Below are positions 34,672-46,800 of a DNA stretch of 64,000 bases, one piece after another. The notes under the pieces are model-generated. The model saw nothing but the letters and a program-made list of their open reading frames with translations. It searched no databases and had not been told where the DNA came from. Origin of the DNA: Clytia hemisphaerica (taxonomy: Eukaryota > Cnidaria > Hydrozoa > Leptothecata > Clytiidae). Positions within the stretch are counted from its first letter, which is position 1; each line of letters starts with the position of its first letter. Where the stretch lies: assembly GCA_902728285.1 (NCBI GenBank), contig CACVBU010000385.1, positions 779,038 to 843,037 of the forward strand, read 5' to 3'. Both the position numbers and the translations under genes were made by a program.

Positions 34672-35202
34672 ACACGTTTTTTTTTTTTATAAGAACAAAC
34701 CACATAAGAACATTAGGCTTCGATGGCCAAAATGTTAAGAACAAGCTAAAAACATCTCAAGGCTTCAAAAATTTTGGATGTTATTATACAAAAAACGTGT
34801 ATGCAGTATGCACAGTCCCAGGGGACTATTCATTCTTATTTTTTGACAATTTTAGAGTTAAATTGGTTTTATTACGTTCTATTTTTAGAGAAAATTGGGT
34901 TATTTCTGGCTTGTTACCATATTTTTATCTTTGACCAAAACTCTGCCATCCCATGGTTGTTCCAGGGTTGTTTGCCATATGTTCTTATACGGTCTATTCT
35001 TATAAAAAACGTGTAAAACATAAAATGGATGTTGTGACAACCTTCATGGAATATTATATGGATGTTACAAAAATGTACATAGAACGTTATACACGTTATT
35101 ATGAGATTAACATCCAAAATTTTTGAAGCCTTCCGATGTTATTAAAGGTCATCGAAGCCTTATGTTCTTATATAGTTTGTTCTTATAAAGAAAACGTGTA
35201 TG
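34672..35202 (+). mobile_element. Two ACACGTTTTTTTATAAGAAC-family copies
   Basis: 34,672-34,800 is a short complete copy (ACACGTTTTTTTTTTTATAA ... AAAAAACGTGTA). About 34,975-35,202 is a rearranged copy with family ends at about 35,000 and 35,190 and an inverted GAAGCCTTATGTTCTTATAT. They are followed by a diverged CAGCTGG/AACGTT element at 35,203-35,352. Confidence 0.7.
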
Positions 35203-35352
35203 ACGACAACGCTATACAGTATGAATGTTGAGACAACGTCTAAACAATGTTATATGAATGTTGCGACAACGTCCAAAGAACGTTTTATGAATGTTGACAC
35301 AACCTTCATGGGTCGTTAGATGAATGTTGAAACAACGTTGTGTGCCAACCAG

Positions 35353-38105
35353 AACAAGATACAGCCACGCGACAAATCAATGATTCATCATTATTCGCTC
35401 ATTTAGAAACCAATACTTTGATTGTAGAGAACAAAAATGTCTAAATAACAAGGGTTTTTACTCAAATTACAATCTGATATCTCACTTTCACAAAAAAACA
35501 AAAAACTTTTGATCAGTATCATTCTTCTCATTTTCACCCTCTCTTTATATTTCTTCATTTGCACTAGTCTAAAATAAAACTACTTTTCTAATCCGACTAT
35601 CTTTCGACGTAAAACATTTCCTTGATTTTTTTTGTTGCTCAAAATCATTTTCGTTTCGAAAGAACCATCTTCCACTTTTTTTCACTTTCTGATATATTAT
35701 TTATGAGTATTCTTCTTGAGGAGGAATGAGTTTTCCGTATACAGAGAATTATTTTATAAGAAACTTATTTGATCATTTTAATATTTATTCTGATTTCTAG
35801 CGCAACAATATAATTCCGTTTAAAAGAATATTATTCCACTTGAAAAAATCTTCACAACAGAAGTTTAACCCACTTAAACTTTCTGAGACTGTGTTTTCTT
35901 GAAAATCTAAAATTCCCAAACATATTGTAAAATCTGAATGATATTCTTACAATGTGAAGAAGTATAAGAAAGTTTAGTAATTGAGCTAAATTTAAAAAAA
36001 TAGAGAAATTGTACCTCACCCTTCTCTGGGGGGGGGGGGGTTGCTTCTCTAACAAGACAAAGTTTCTTAATCCTCTCTTGTCTCTAACTTATCTAAATTC
36101 TACAGGAAGGAATCCTAACCTTTTTCTGATCTTTTGAATTTGAATTTACTGGTTTCAGTTACAGTTTAACATACCTGTATCAAAAACGATGGAATCCCCG
36201 AAAAAAATCCCCGTTCAAAAAGATACATTTTTTTATTCCTTCACACACAATACCATTTTAAAAGAATAATAAGGCTCAAAATCACCAAAAATAAGAACAA
36301 TTTAAGAACAATGCTGAGCCTGAATTACTCAACTTCAAGCTATTTAGAGCTAGGAAGTAGTAAAATTTGGGTATAAACCCTAAAATATTTTTATTTTACC
36401 CCATAAATAAGAACTGGATAAGAACAATTTGAGGCTCTCGAAAAGCCAAAAATACAAGAACAGCTGAGCCTCATTAAAAAGTTAATGACTAATACTAATA
36501 AAGGGTTGGTAAAGATTTGAAATATCGAGTATCAAATTATAACGAAGTATCAAATTATAACGAAGTATAAAATTATAACAGATCTGCTTGGACACTTACT
36601 ACTAGTCCAGTGAAAGTGTGCATCAATTGTGCGTTTTTAGCTTGAAAGCATGAAATCTGGTACAGTGGTACCTTAGGGGGTAAGAAACAGTTTAAACCTC
36701 TGGCCCACTTCCAGAACACCTGTTTGTGTATTTTACAGACCAGAATGCCTCCCAGGCAAGAAAAATATTTTCGTCTGATACAGAAAAAATCGTCCAGAAA
36801 TGGTTAAGGGTGAGAAGACTACACTAAAATTTTGATCACTGTAAACTTCGAGTAAACTTTACAACTTTACTGTACTCTCATTTTTAATGGGAAGTCACTG
36901 AATTTTTTTTAGTGAGGAGAAAGCAGAGACTGGACAAGTTATTACATGGATTCTAGCCGGGAGGGTACTAGGGCAAAATGGGTTACGGGGATGCACCGAG
37001 TCCTCCACGAGTCCCAGTTAGGGTCGCAAAAACACTAAAATAGAAAAATCAGTCCCTCGTAGGGTGCCTTTTCTGGAAAATTTGAGGAAAAAGTAGAAAA
37101 TTTGAGAAAATTTTGGAATTTCAGTCCCATTCATGGTCACTTTTTTCGCAAATTTCGGCAAAATTTTTGAAAAAACGAGTTCCACGTAGGGTCCATTTTC
37201 CGAACCTCAGCGGAGCCCCCCCCCCGTCGGTCGGCAAGGATAGTACCCCCCCCAGAATTCTAGTTTTCATCATCAGTGATCCAAAAAATATCTGCAATCA
37301 GATATAAATTTACGAGAAGATTGTTGTTGCATTGTAGCGGGTAGCAGCAATCTAACGTCACGTTTGCTACAAAAGTACCTTGCGCTTTTTTCCAACACAA
37401 AAAGTGCATTTTTTCGGTTACCAATAAACCAGTTATCAGACATTTCCTCGTACAATATGGAAATATTTCACTCGTTCCGTATATTGTACGGAAAAATTTT
37501 GGAACTCGTAAAATATTTCTCATATTGTACTCGCAACTTTTTGTTATCTGACTTGACCTAACAAAAATTCGGCACAACTGATTTTCTGTTCACATAACAT
37601 CACTCAAGTATCACAATTTCTTATAAACAAATTGACTACGATTACTTTACGTTTTTGCGGTCAATAAATTTGAAAATATTTGATATTTTCTGTGTTATTA
37701 TTATTGGGGAAGATTTCGAAAAAGGGAAAAAATAATGAGGGAATTATAAATGGTCAGTCTGTTAGTAACCATAGTTACTGAAAATGATAGGACTGTTGCC
37801 TAGTTACAACTGAAATCCGTTTGAATTCATCGAGCTGAGTTACTCATGGGATGAATAAAAGATGAAAAAGTGTGTCTAAATATAATTTTCTTGAATAATT
37901 TAATAATGACTAAGTTTCTTTTACTGTGAATAAATGAGATCTCCATAATATCAGGAGAAATTGTCCCAGGAACATGTTTTCATAAAATGATAGATTTTCT
38001 CTGTATTGTGCTTTAAAGATTTCACTACCCGGTAAAAACTAGTCCGTAGAATTTCTGAGCCAGTTTGTAGGAAACGAAAAACTAAATCTGATTCAATTCA
38101 AATGA
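35353..38105. other. Gene-free AT-rich stretch
   Basis: No gene recognised. At 36,956-37,250 GGGAGGGTACTA and TAGTACCCCCCCC suggest another G-tract inverted-repeat element. At 37,430-37,550 a segment with TCGTACAATATGGAAATATT is shared with 56,545-56,650. The rest shows nothing I can name. Confidence 0.5.
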
Positions 38106-38109
38106 GAAA

Positions 38110-38640
38110 ATGCCATCTTATCGAGTACGACATTAAGCGATGCTATCGTCCGTTAGAGAGGGTCAGTAAATGCGGGAAAATATATATGTGCAGAGTTAGG
38201 GCGGTTTACTGTAAAACCTCCGCCAATGCTTACCCTGCCCCGAGCTAACGACTGTTTTCAAATTTATCCCACCTCCTAAACTATTCCCTTTTTTAGTGAT
38301 CTTGTGTAGACGATATGATCGTCTAGTCCCGGGGGGGGGGGGGCACTCGATTTTGAAAACGACCGTACGTTCGGCCAAAAATCAGCTCTCTAAAATCGGA
38401 CCCTTACAGTGCAGGAAAAATTTGACTGAAAATGGACCCTTATAGTACAATTTTTCGAAAGTTTTTGCCCTTTTTTGAAATTTCTCAAATTTTACACCCT
38501 TACAGTGCACTTTTTCCTATTTGCTCACAAATCAACCCTTACAGTGCACTTTCTAAAGTTCAAAAAATCTACCCTTAAGGGCTGCACGTCCGGTAGGAGT
38601 GCAGACTTATCTGGAGTGCCCCCCCCCCGGGCGTCTAGTA
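38110..38640 (-). mobile_element. GGGAATAGTTT-family element interrupted by a G-tract element
   Basis: 38,110-38,335 matches 8,615-8,990 in reverse (CGTCCGTTAGAGAGGG, AAACTATTCCCTTTTTTAG). At about 38,327-38,632 a second element with TCCCGGGGGGGG and GAGTGCCCCCCCCCCGGG ends is inserted; CGTCTAG directly precedes and follows it, a 7-bp duplication. Its interior has repeated ACCCTTACAGTGCA phrases. Confidence 0.75.
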
Positions 38641-38664
38641 CGACAGTGAACTAAAGATTGAAAC

Positions 38665-38791
38665 CGAGGGGCAAATCACAAAAATAAATCTCGTACACAA
38701 TTTTAAAAATCAAAAATAAATCAAAAATAAATCGTAAATCAAAAATAAATCATAAATCTCGTACACCATTTTTCGAGTGATTTGCCCCTCG
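38665..38791 (+). mobile_element. 127-bp MITE of the CGAGGGG family with 8-bp TSD
   Basis: The ends CGAGGGGCAAATCAC and GTGATTTGCCCCTCG are inverted, followed inward by TCGTACAC at both ends. ATTGAAAC flanks both sides (38,657-38,664 and 38,792-38,799). The interior is AAATAAATC repeats. It is the minimal form of the large element at 27,194-32,061. Confidence 0.93.
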
Positions 38792-39134
38792 ATTGAAACT
38801 ATTGCATTCGAAACAATATAGACTTATAAACTTTAGTAAATCATTTCATTACTTCGGTTTTTAGCAATTATGCGTTCGGAGGAAATCTGCTCCAGAAACT
38901 GGATCCCTGACACTGAGATATATTCGTGAAAACTTGATACATTGAAATATTATATCTTGCTTGGATAGTTTTGTAGATTTTAGGGAATAAATTACATACT
39001 TGACATAATCATACTAATAATTCATTTTTACTAATTTTATCAAATTAACAATAAATCGATTGTAACAGATTTAAACTTTATCGAGTATACCATTACCAGT
39101 CTGTTTAGCTGTTTGTCAATACTATTATATTAAG

Positions 39135-39450
39135 CTTGACCACTGACCTTTATATATCCCTGGACCAAGTTACTCAATGCCGGTCCAAGCAAAAATAATA
39201 TGATCGGAGGTTTATGAAACTGGTATCCGCGGCTGCACGCATCCCCTAAAATAGTTTTTGATGTATATATCAACAGTAATCAGAGGGGATGCAGGCAGCC
39301 TACCGCGGAGAGAGTGCTAGATCTAGTTTCGCTTGTAAAAGTTTCAAACACTACAATGGCTTCTTTGCAGGTACCAACTTTCAAAAAAACTTCGATCAAA
39401 GATGGCGGATATAGCTTGGTCCAGGGATGTATAAAGGTCAGTGAGCTTGA
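39135..39450. mobile_element. Foldback element with CTGACCTTTATA ends
   Basis: ACTGACCTTTATATATCCCT near 39,142 and the inverse of AGGGATGTATAAAGGTCAGT near 39,422 pair, and CCGCGG plus GCATCCCCT also recur inverted about a centre near 39,255. The open frame on the minus strand across it is a shadow. Confidence 0.6.
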
Positions 39451-40777
39451 TGGATTAAGAATCTTTAAAATCAAATAAATGTTTAACCTTTTGGACCCGA
39501 ATGCCGTACATATACGTCCTTGAGACGTTCCGAATGTCGTACATATACGCAATTTGATAGGCATGTCTTTCTCGCGCAATATCTTTAATTGGCTTGCTTT
39601 CTGATCGTTGAAAAATAAAGAAAAAGAAAGTAGAGAGTCTAAGCTTTCCGTTGATATATAATGATGTAATGTTATGATCACGGTGTGACTCAGCACTTTT
39701 CAAATAAAAACACTGATTCAAAATGGCAGACGGAAAAACACTGATTTTGGAGAAAAGTGAACAATGTTTGAAAAGCCCTTGTGACCAGTAGAATTGTTTT
39801 TGGATGCTAATATTTGGTATATGGCTTCATGAGTAAGTAAATATTGATAAAATAGTAAAGAAAAATTTAATAATTAACTTTCCCCCACTTTTTTTTGCAT
39901 AGAAAGTGAAAAATGCCAAAAAAGTGACATTGTCGAAAAATGAGGAAAAAAGCATTGGTGTATGTAAAGCTACCATTTAAGTTAGATTACTTTAATTGAA
40001 CTCGTACCCAGCCTAAAAGCTGCAAAACTTAATTAGCTTTTCATTGATAGTTTACTTTTTGCCAAAAGATTTCTAGTTCTTGAGTTATGGCAAATTTCCC
40101 AAACCCCGCGTTTTCTCAAAAAAAGTTGCGCGCAGACAGCGTGAAAATATAAAAAACAGCGCGCTGGAAAGGTTAAGACATATCTAACTGTCATGGGTTG
40201 ATTATTGCCACCACTAAACTTTGTTACATTCATTTGAGGGGCATTTGAGCCAATCAGATAATAAGGTTTTGTTATCGTTTAAGATAATGACCAATCAATT
40301 TTCCAGGATGTTTCCACTGCCCTTTTCAGGAAAACCAGCTTATGATTGAAAAGTGTTTTTCCAGAGGCACGGAAAACAGCTTGCGTTGACTTTAAAGCTC
40401 ATTTAGCCGGACTTCTGGTCTTTTTCCGCTAAATAATGACCGTGGAATCTGTGTCCAGTAATTTAAGTAATCACTTTTGATTCCATTATGACCATAAGGT
40501 ATCTAGACTCCAGGTTTGAAAATAAACATAATTAATGTCTCTTTTTATGTCATTGACCAGTTTATTAAAAACAAGATGTGAAAAATTTTGTAGAGTGGTT
40601 TCGACCGATACTTAAATACAGTTAGAAAAATACTCCAAGCCCACAAACATTAGATAGATAGAGTCGATATTTTACGTAGATAGACCAGTTTAATCCAGGA
40701 TATCTAGAAAGTCTTTCGATTGTTTTCATGAAGGCCAAGGCGGTTTAGCTATCTATAAACTGAACGAAACATTTGAA
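39451..40777. other. Spacer downstream of the receptor gene, nothing recognised
   Basis: Contains two direct copies of CGTACATATACG at about 39,506-39,550. The remainder is AT-rich with no repeat ends or exons that I can support. Confidence 0.45.
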
Positions 40778-40852
40778 GGAGCGAAGATTCGAACGAAGAA
40801 ATCCCTTGTTCGTAACGCTGACACCTTTGATCACTTGGCCATCCCTCCACAT
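40778..40852 (-). repeat. tRNA-like sequence just downstream of the receptor gene
   Basis: On the minus strand, GGAGGGATGGCCAAGTGATC begins an A-box-like region and CGTTCGAATCTTC is B-box-like. The first seven bases pair with TCGCTCC except for one mismatch. The anticodon arm does not form well. It is a decayed tRNA or SINE head rather than a confident tRNA gene. Confidence 0.45.
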
Positions 40853-40871
40853 TGAATTCCAACCATCATTT

Positions 40872-43800
40872 TTACATTGTGATTTTAGGTGCTTTCCCTA
40901 GAATAGCTCCAACACTCACAAAAATGGTGACAAAGAAGATGGCGAAGAAAAAACGATCCAAGACCAATGTCAGCTGTTCCCAATCTGAACTGTTTTTCTT
41001 TTCCGAAACGTCATCTTTCATGATGTCATGTATCGCCGAAAGCTTATCTGACATTTCATACAGTGGTTCGTCCGCCGAGGCAACTTTAATCACACGCCGT
41101 TCGCGTAACATAGGAGCAGCGTTATTCATCAGGTTATGGTAGCCATGGTTACCATTTTGTTTATGGTCGCCTGTCATTATTTTGCCATTACTGGTAACAA
41201 CATGTTTGTTGTTTGCAAAGATGATATTCTCATTAAATGTGCTATTCAAGTAACCATTATTGAATAGTTTATCTTCATTGTTTTCGTTCTGTATTTTATC
41301 TATCCTGACGTCATCAGGGCGGCGGCATAAGGTGACGTAAGCAAGTTTTTGGAGGAATATTTTCTTGATGATGTAAGGCATGGGAGTGTTGCGTGCTGCT
41401 AGTGGAATGATCATGCAATTTAGGATGAGAGCGATACCGATCTCTGAGATCAGGATAGTGTAGAATCTAAAACAGAAACAAGCAAGAGTTATTCCTATCA
41501 CCTTATCGGCCAAAACTTAGTCGGCCCTAAGTGACTAAATTTTGGCTTGGTGACTAAAATTAGGGCCGACTAAAAATTTAGGAATGGCCAAAACTTAATT
41601 ATTAGTCGGCCCTTAGTGGCTAAATTTTGACGAGGTGACTAAAATTAGGGCCGACTAATAATTAAGGCCGACTAAAATTAAGGCCGACTACGTTTTGGCC
41701 GATAAGGTACTGATTTTCTTATGATCTTAGTAAAGCTCAAAATTCAAAATGTAGAACGATCGGAAACTTTGGTATACATTGAACTGGATAACGTGATCAC
41801 CTCAGTCTCAAAAGCTGGGACACAACGTTTTTTCGACGTTTATCTAACGTTCACAACGCCCATATACCGTTAGATGAACGTTGAAACAACGTTGTGTGCC
41901 AGCTGGGTTCCTAATATTCTGCCGATTGGTAATTTAAAGGCTTCGAGCACAATTTAAGGGCTACATACACTACACAATATCATAGAGGTATAAAGAAAGA
42001 CAGGAGATGAATTTGTCGGTAATTGGTCGTTAAAGTCTTTTGATTTCTTTTATGTAATAAATTAAAAGAAATTCTAGGCTCACCCGACGAAATACGACTT
42101 TTTAGTAGAACTCAAGGATGTTCTGAACATTCTTACTATCAGCATCGAAGATTTCTAGCCTTCTAATATACGAGAATAAAATAAAAGTTAGCTCCACGAA
42201 ATAAATTTGCGTTCAATTTTGGCATCCATTAAATTTTGTTTTGAAAAGATATTTTCTCTAGCCAGAAAATAAAAAGTTCTTTATAAGCACACACAATTTC
42301 AGACCCAATTTGTAGACAAAAAGTCGCTGGAGAATTTTGGAGGAAAGTATTAAGCAATAAGGTTCACCTTGAAGAAAATGTTGATCGAAAAATCTTGTCA
42401 TTTGATGAAGGATTGCAAAGTTTACAGGCCCTTTTTTAGTCCAAATATTTTCTTACACCAATGTCAGAAACAATGAATCTCGTCTCATCTTATTTCCAAC
42501 ACTTAAGTTAGCCAATAAGATTTCACCTATCAACAAAAGAGCTCATTAAAAATGCACGATATATGAGATTATGAGCATGCATACCTCGTAATTTTTTTAA
42601 TCGTAGGGCGAGCATGGTTACAATAGCATGCTTCTCCTGTTTCTTTATACCTCCATGACAATATATTGTCAGGTAATATAGTGGCGATATATTGCTGAAT
42701 GCTGGCAACACATTGAAATGGTGTCTGCAATATTTTGTCAGCTCCATTTGCAATATTCCAACAATATAGGGGGATTGTCTACAGAAAGAAAATTCCTTTT
42801 TATAATAGGATACCCTTTGTTTACTTCGTACATTACGGTCCGCAAACCATATTGTTGAATATTGCTCGACAATATATTGTGTAGTCTAAGTAGCCCTTTA
42901 GGCTGCAATAGTTCGTGTTCGAATGTCAAATCACCTACAGGCAGGATGGTGATAGAACTCTCTATCTTCACTGATATAATGCTGTTCTGTTTATTCGGAG
43001 TAAGGTCTCTGTCCACAATATTTCAGAGATCTCCATAAAATTTCAATAGGCTCAAAATAAGAGGGCAGCCTAAATGAACTTTCTTTATTTTATAATAGTG
43101 AAAGCAAAGAGGGTTCCCAAAAACTAAGAATATCCTTAGAGCGTGGTCAGACATTGCATTGGATACACATTTTGATAATAACTTAGCCTATACCTTACCT
43201 TGAAAATTTTCGTCGGGGAAAAATATTTGTCCTTTGCTGCTAGTTGGTAAACGCATTAAGGCCGGGGAAAATTTTCGTCGGCGAAAAATATTTGTCACTT
43301 GGCCAAAATTTCGTCACTTTTCTAGACTGGAGTCGTTTATAATGCGTGTAATACTAATAATACCAATACTAATAATAATAATAATACGGGATTTAGTTTT
43401 TATAAACGACTGGAAGAATCCGGTGTTCCGGCCTTATAGATACAGGGGCTAGCTACGCAGAAACTTGCGTAGCGAGAAAACAATTGATCAAGCAACAACA
43501 AACTCTCAAAACGAAATCAACTCAAATGAAAAACTTTCAATACACAAATCCACACATATTCTTTTTTCTCAAGAATTATTTTGAGCAGGAAAAAATTATA
43601 ATTGCAATATTGACACTTTTCTTTTGTTTGGAGTTATTGCACAAAGGTTTCTAGACAACTAAAATTGTTCCATTCATTACTTTTTGCTTTATTTCTACTA
43701 TGTATAAATTAGTCGTCTAGCTTGCTAGACTATCACTTTTCCGAAGTTTTCCCCGACAAGGTACTAGACGTTTTGGCTTTTTCTACACGGAATGAAAAAT

Positions 43801-46800
43801 CTCGGTTTTTGGTGAGGTACTGGCTAATACTTACTCAACAAGCAGAGGTATATTGGAACTTGGCGGCACATTATCTGAAACCATCAAAATATACACGGAA
43901 AGTGATAAGAAATTGGTGATGATGAGTCCAGTTCGTTCACCACATAAGGGAGGTAAAAAGAAGGAAAAGATGGTTAGCAGTGCAATCAGTACACCAGGTA
44001 TCACAAGATTAAAGAGATAAAATTTTGCACGTCGAATCATGTGTACAGTGTATTCGATAGTGTAGTATGGGTTTGGACAGCAACCATAAAGTGTGGTATG
44101 CTTGACCGCTTTCATAGCTGAAATGAAGAATAAAGATTGTGTGTTACATCTTTTATTAATATTTTTCATTGGCGTCTAAATAACCATTTTCTTTAGATAC
44201 AACAGAATATCTTCGACACTTCAATAAAAATCTGATGTATCTTTATAGTTTTGACTCGCACCCATTTTGATTTGTTTTGCACAATGTATCAACACCTCAG
44301 ACTCATTTTCAGGTGGCTTCAGCAAAATAAGATATGCAATCAACTACACGGTAAGGGCAAGAAACTCTCGGTAAAATGCCCTGTAAGTGTATCTTTTCAC
44401 TGCTCAAGAGCTGCACTGTGAGGGTCCAATTTCGAAGGTCATGTTTTTTTGGTGGCACAAACCGTCGTTTAGAAACCGAGTGCCCCCCCCCTGTGGGCTG
44501 AGAATGTGATACTTATTCGAATATCTCTGTATTTCGATTAAATTAGTTTTTCCGTTCGAGTTTGTATTGGTGAGAATCAACAGGGATATGTTATAGCGGA
44601 GCTGGATAACGCACATTTAAAAAAGCCTTGTTCTATCTCTGTCCCTGACATCAAAATTTGATATGAAATTTAACTTTTTTAATTACAAACTCGTGAAATT
44701 TGGATTTCCTCTTAGCCAGTGATTCTGCTGCTGCATTTATCGTCCACGATTAAAAACTTTTAATTATCAAGATGGTCTGTAAAACATTGGTGAAGGACAA
44801 TTTAAAAAAATGAAAGTTATAAGAAATTTCTTCTGCAAGATTATAAATAGTACTTTTTCATTTGAAATACCGCGCTACACCGCAGGATGCCTCACTTTCT
44901 AACTGATATTTTCAGATAGCAAGTCGGTCTGATTATGGAAAAAATTTCAAGTCAATTGAAACAATATTTGTCAAAATATTTACATCCGAAATTTTTAAAG
45001 AGAAATCATGAAAGCTTCTCAAATTCATAACACACGCTGATAAAAATAGATTTCATTTACAAGGAAGCTTTTGGGGTATCTTCTACAAATATTATTTTGA
45101 TGGAAAGCGGGAACATCATAGCAAAATATGTGCAAACGTACTGCACGAATACTTTGTCTGCTTCATTTTTCTTATAAAAACAGAACACTCAAGGAGACAG
45201 AGATGGATTTCTATTATCAACAGTTTACAATAGAAAAGACAAAGAAGCAACCCGCTAAGGAATTCTCGTCCTTCATCCAGCTCCGCTATAACATATCCCT
45301 GGAATCAACACCTTTATTTGATAAGTGAGAAATAAGTGCTGAAAAATTTTCTTACGTCCTATATTGAATTCTCCACTCTCACTGAAAGATGACAAATCAC
45401 CTTCAGGGCTGCGATTTGTTAAATTGAGGGCGCCACCATCATACGCCCATGAACCAAATACCAGTGGACAATATTGTTCATCAAATGGGAAGTAGAGCAG
45501 GTTCATTTTACATTGACTCCTATTCAAAGAAAAGGAAAAATCAATAAATTTGGGTTGGAGCCTTTAATTAGTAACTTTCTCTACCCCTGCACGTTTTTTT
45601 TATGAGAACCAACTATATAAGGCTTCGATGGCCAAAATACTAAGAACAAGTTAAGAACATTTTAAGGCTTCGCGGAATCTAAAACACATTCTTAGGTAAA
45701 TGGACAAAAATACTCAGAAAACGGTGAAAATAAGAACATTTTTAGTCCTAAAACAGAAAAAGTTAAGAACATCGGAAGGCTTCAAAAATTCTGGATGTTC
45801 TTATAAAAAAAACGTATAGTGTAATGTTTTTTCCCAAATCATATCGAAAGGAACACGGAGGTAGAATCTTTTTCTCAATAAAAAACAAGCAATGGTTCAC
45901 ATTTCCTCGGAATAAAATTAGACAGAAAAGGTTTTGTTTTTAAATAAGGTTGATATCATTTGCTTACTCAACAATTTTAATTTATACAAGCTTTTTGATA
46001 TTGTATTGACACGGAGCAAGATTGGTCAGAAAGAGAAAGAATAAACATTTTCTTGATAAAAAAAGTGAAAACTAAAAATTTAATTTTATTCATTATTTGA
46101 CGTTTCGGTGTCTTCTTTGCACCATGATCACAAGTATAGTAAAAAAAATTCAAAACGAATTTCAATTTACAACATTAAAAAATCACAAAATTAAAAATTA
46201 CTACCATTACATTTTCTTGCTTGTATCAGCATAATAATAACAATAGGCAGACACTGTCCTAATTTGAAATATGTGTCAGATATGAAACGGGAAGACCTTT
46301 AAAATTCAAAACTAATAATTTTTTTACCTTAAGATAATTGGAAGAAGCCAGACACAAGAGCCATCACTATAAATTGTAACACGAGTTTTCCCAAACGCAT
46401 CAAAGCCCTGAAATTCACGCTCAGCACTAAAAATGAGAGAAAAGTCCGCTTGTTAATTCAGAAAATCATAATAACATTGAAGTATAAAAATATCGAAAAA
46501 CGGTGGATTGAATTGAACTTTGACTTACTTTGATTGAAAAAAAAAGTTTTACCACAAAAGTTTAAGGCAATACACAGGTTGCAAAATTAAAGTCTGAAGC
46601 CAAATTTTACGCTTTAACTCGAAATTTTTATGTGCTTGTTACATGACATTTAATCTTTGATTACTCAGTGCTAACGGCAGACACGATCAAAAATTGCAAA
46701 GGAAAGTCTTACTTATTATAGAGGGTAATATCTGGCTTCCAAATGGTATCTGGGCTGACTGCGACGTAAGCTGTTCCGTTCCAATCCGAGGGATTCCATC

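Noticed and set aside
39280-39696. 138-codon minus-strand open frame
   Set aside because: It crosses the foldback element at 39,135-39,450 and shows no domain or splice-supported continuation.
40778-40852. Functional tRNA gene
   Set aside because: The acceptor arm nearly pairs, but the anticodon arm does not; treated as a tRNA-like relic.
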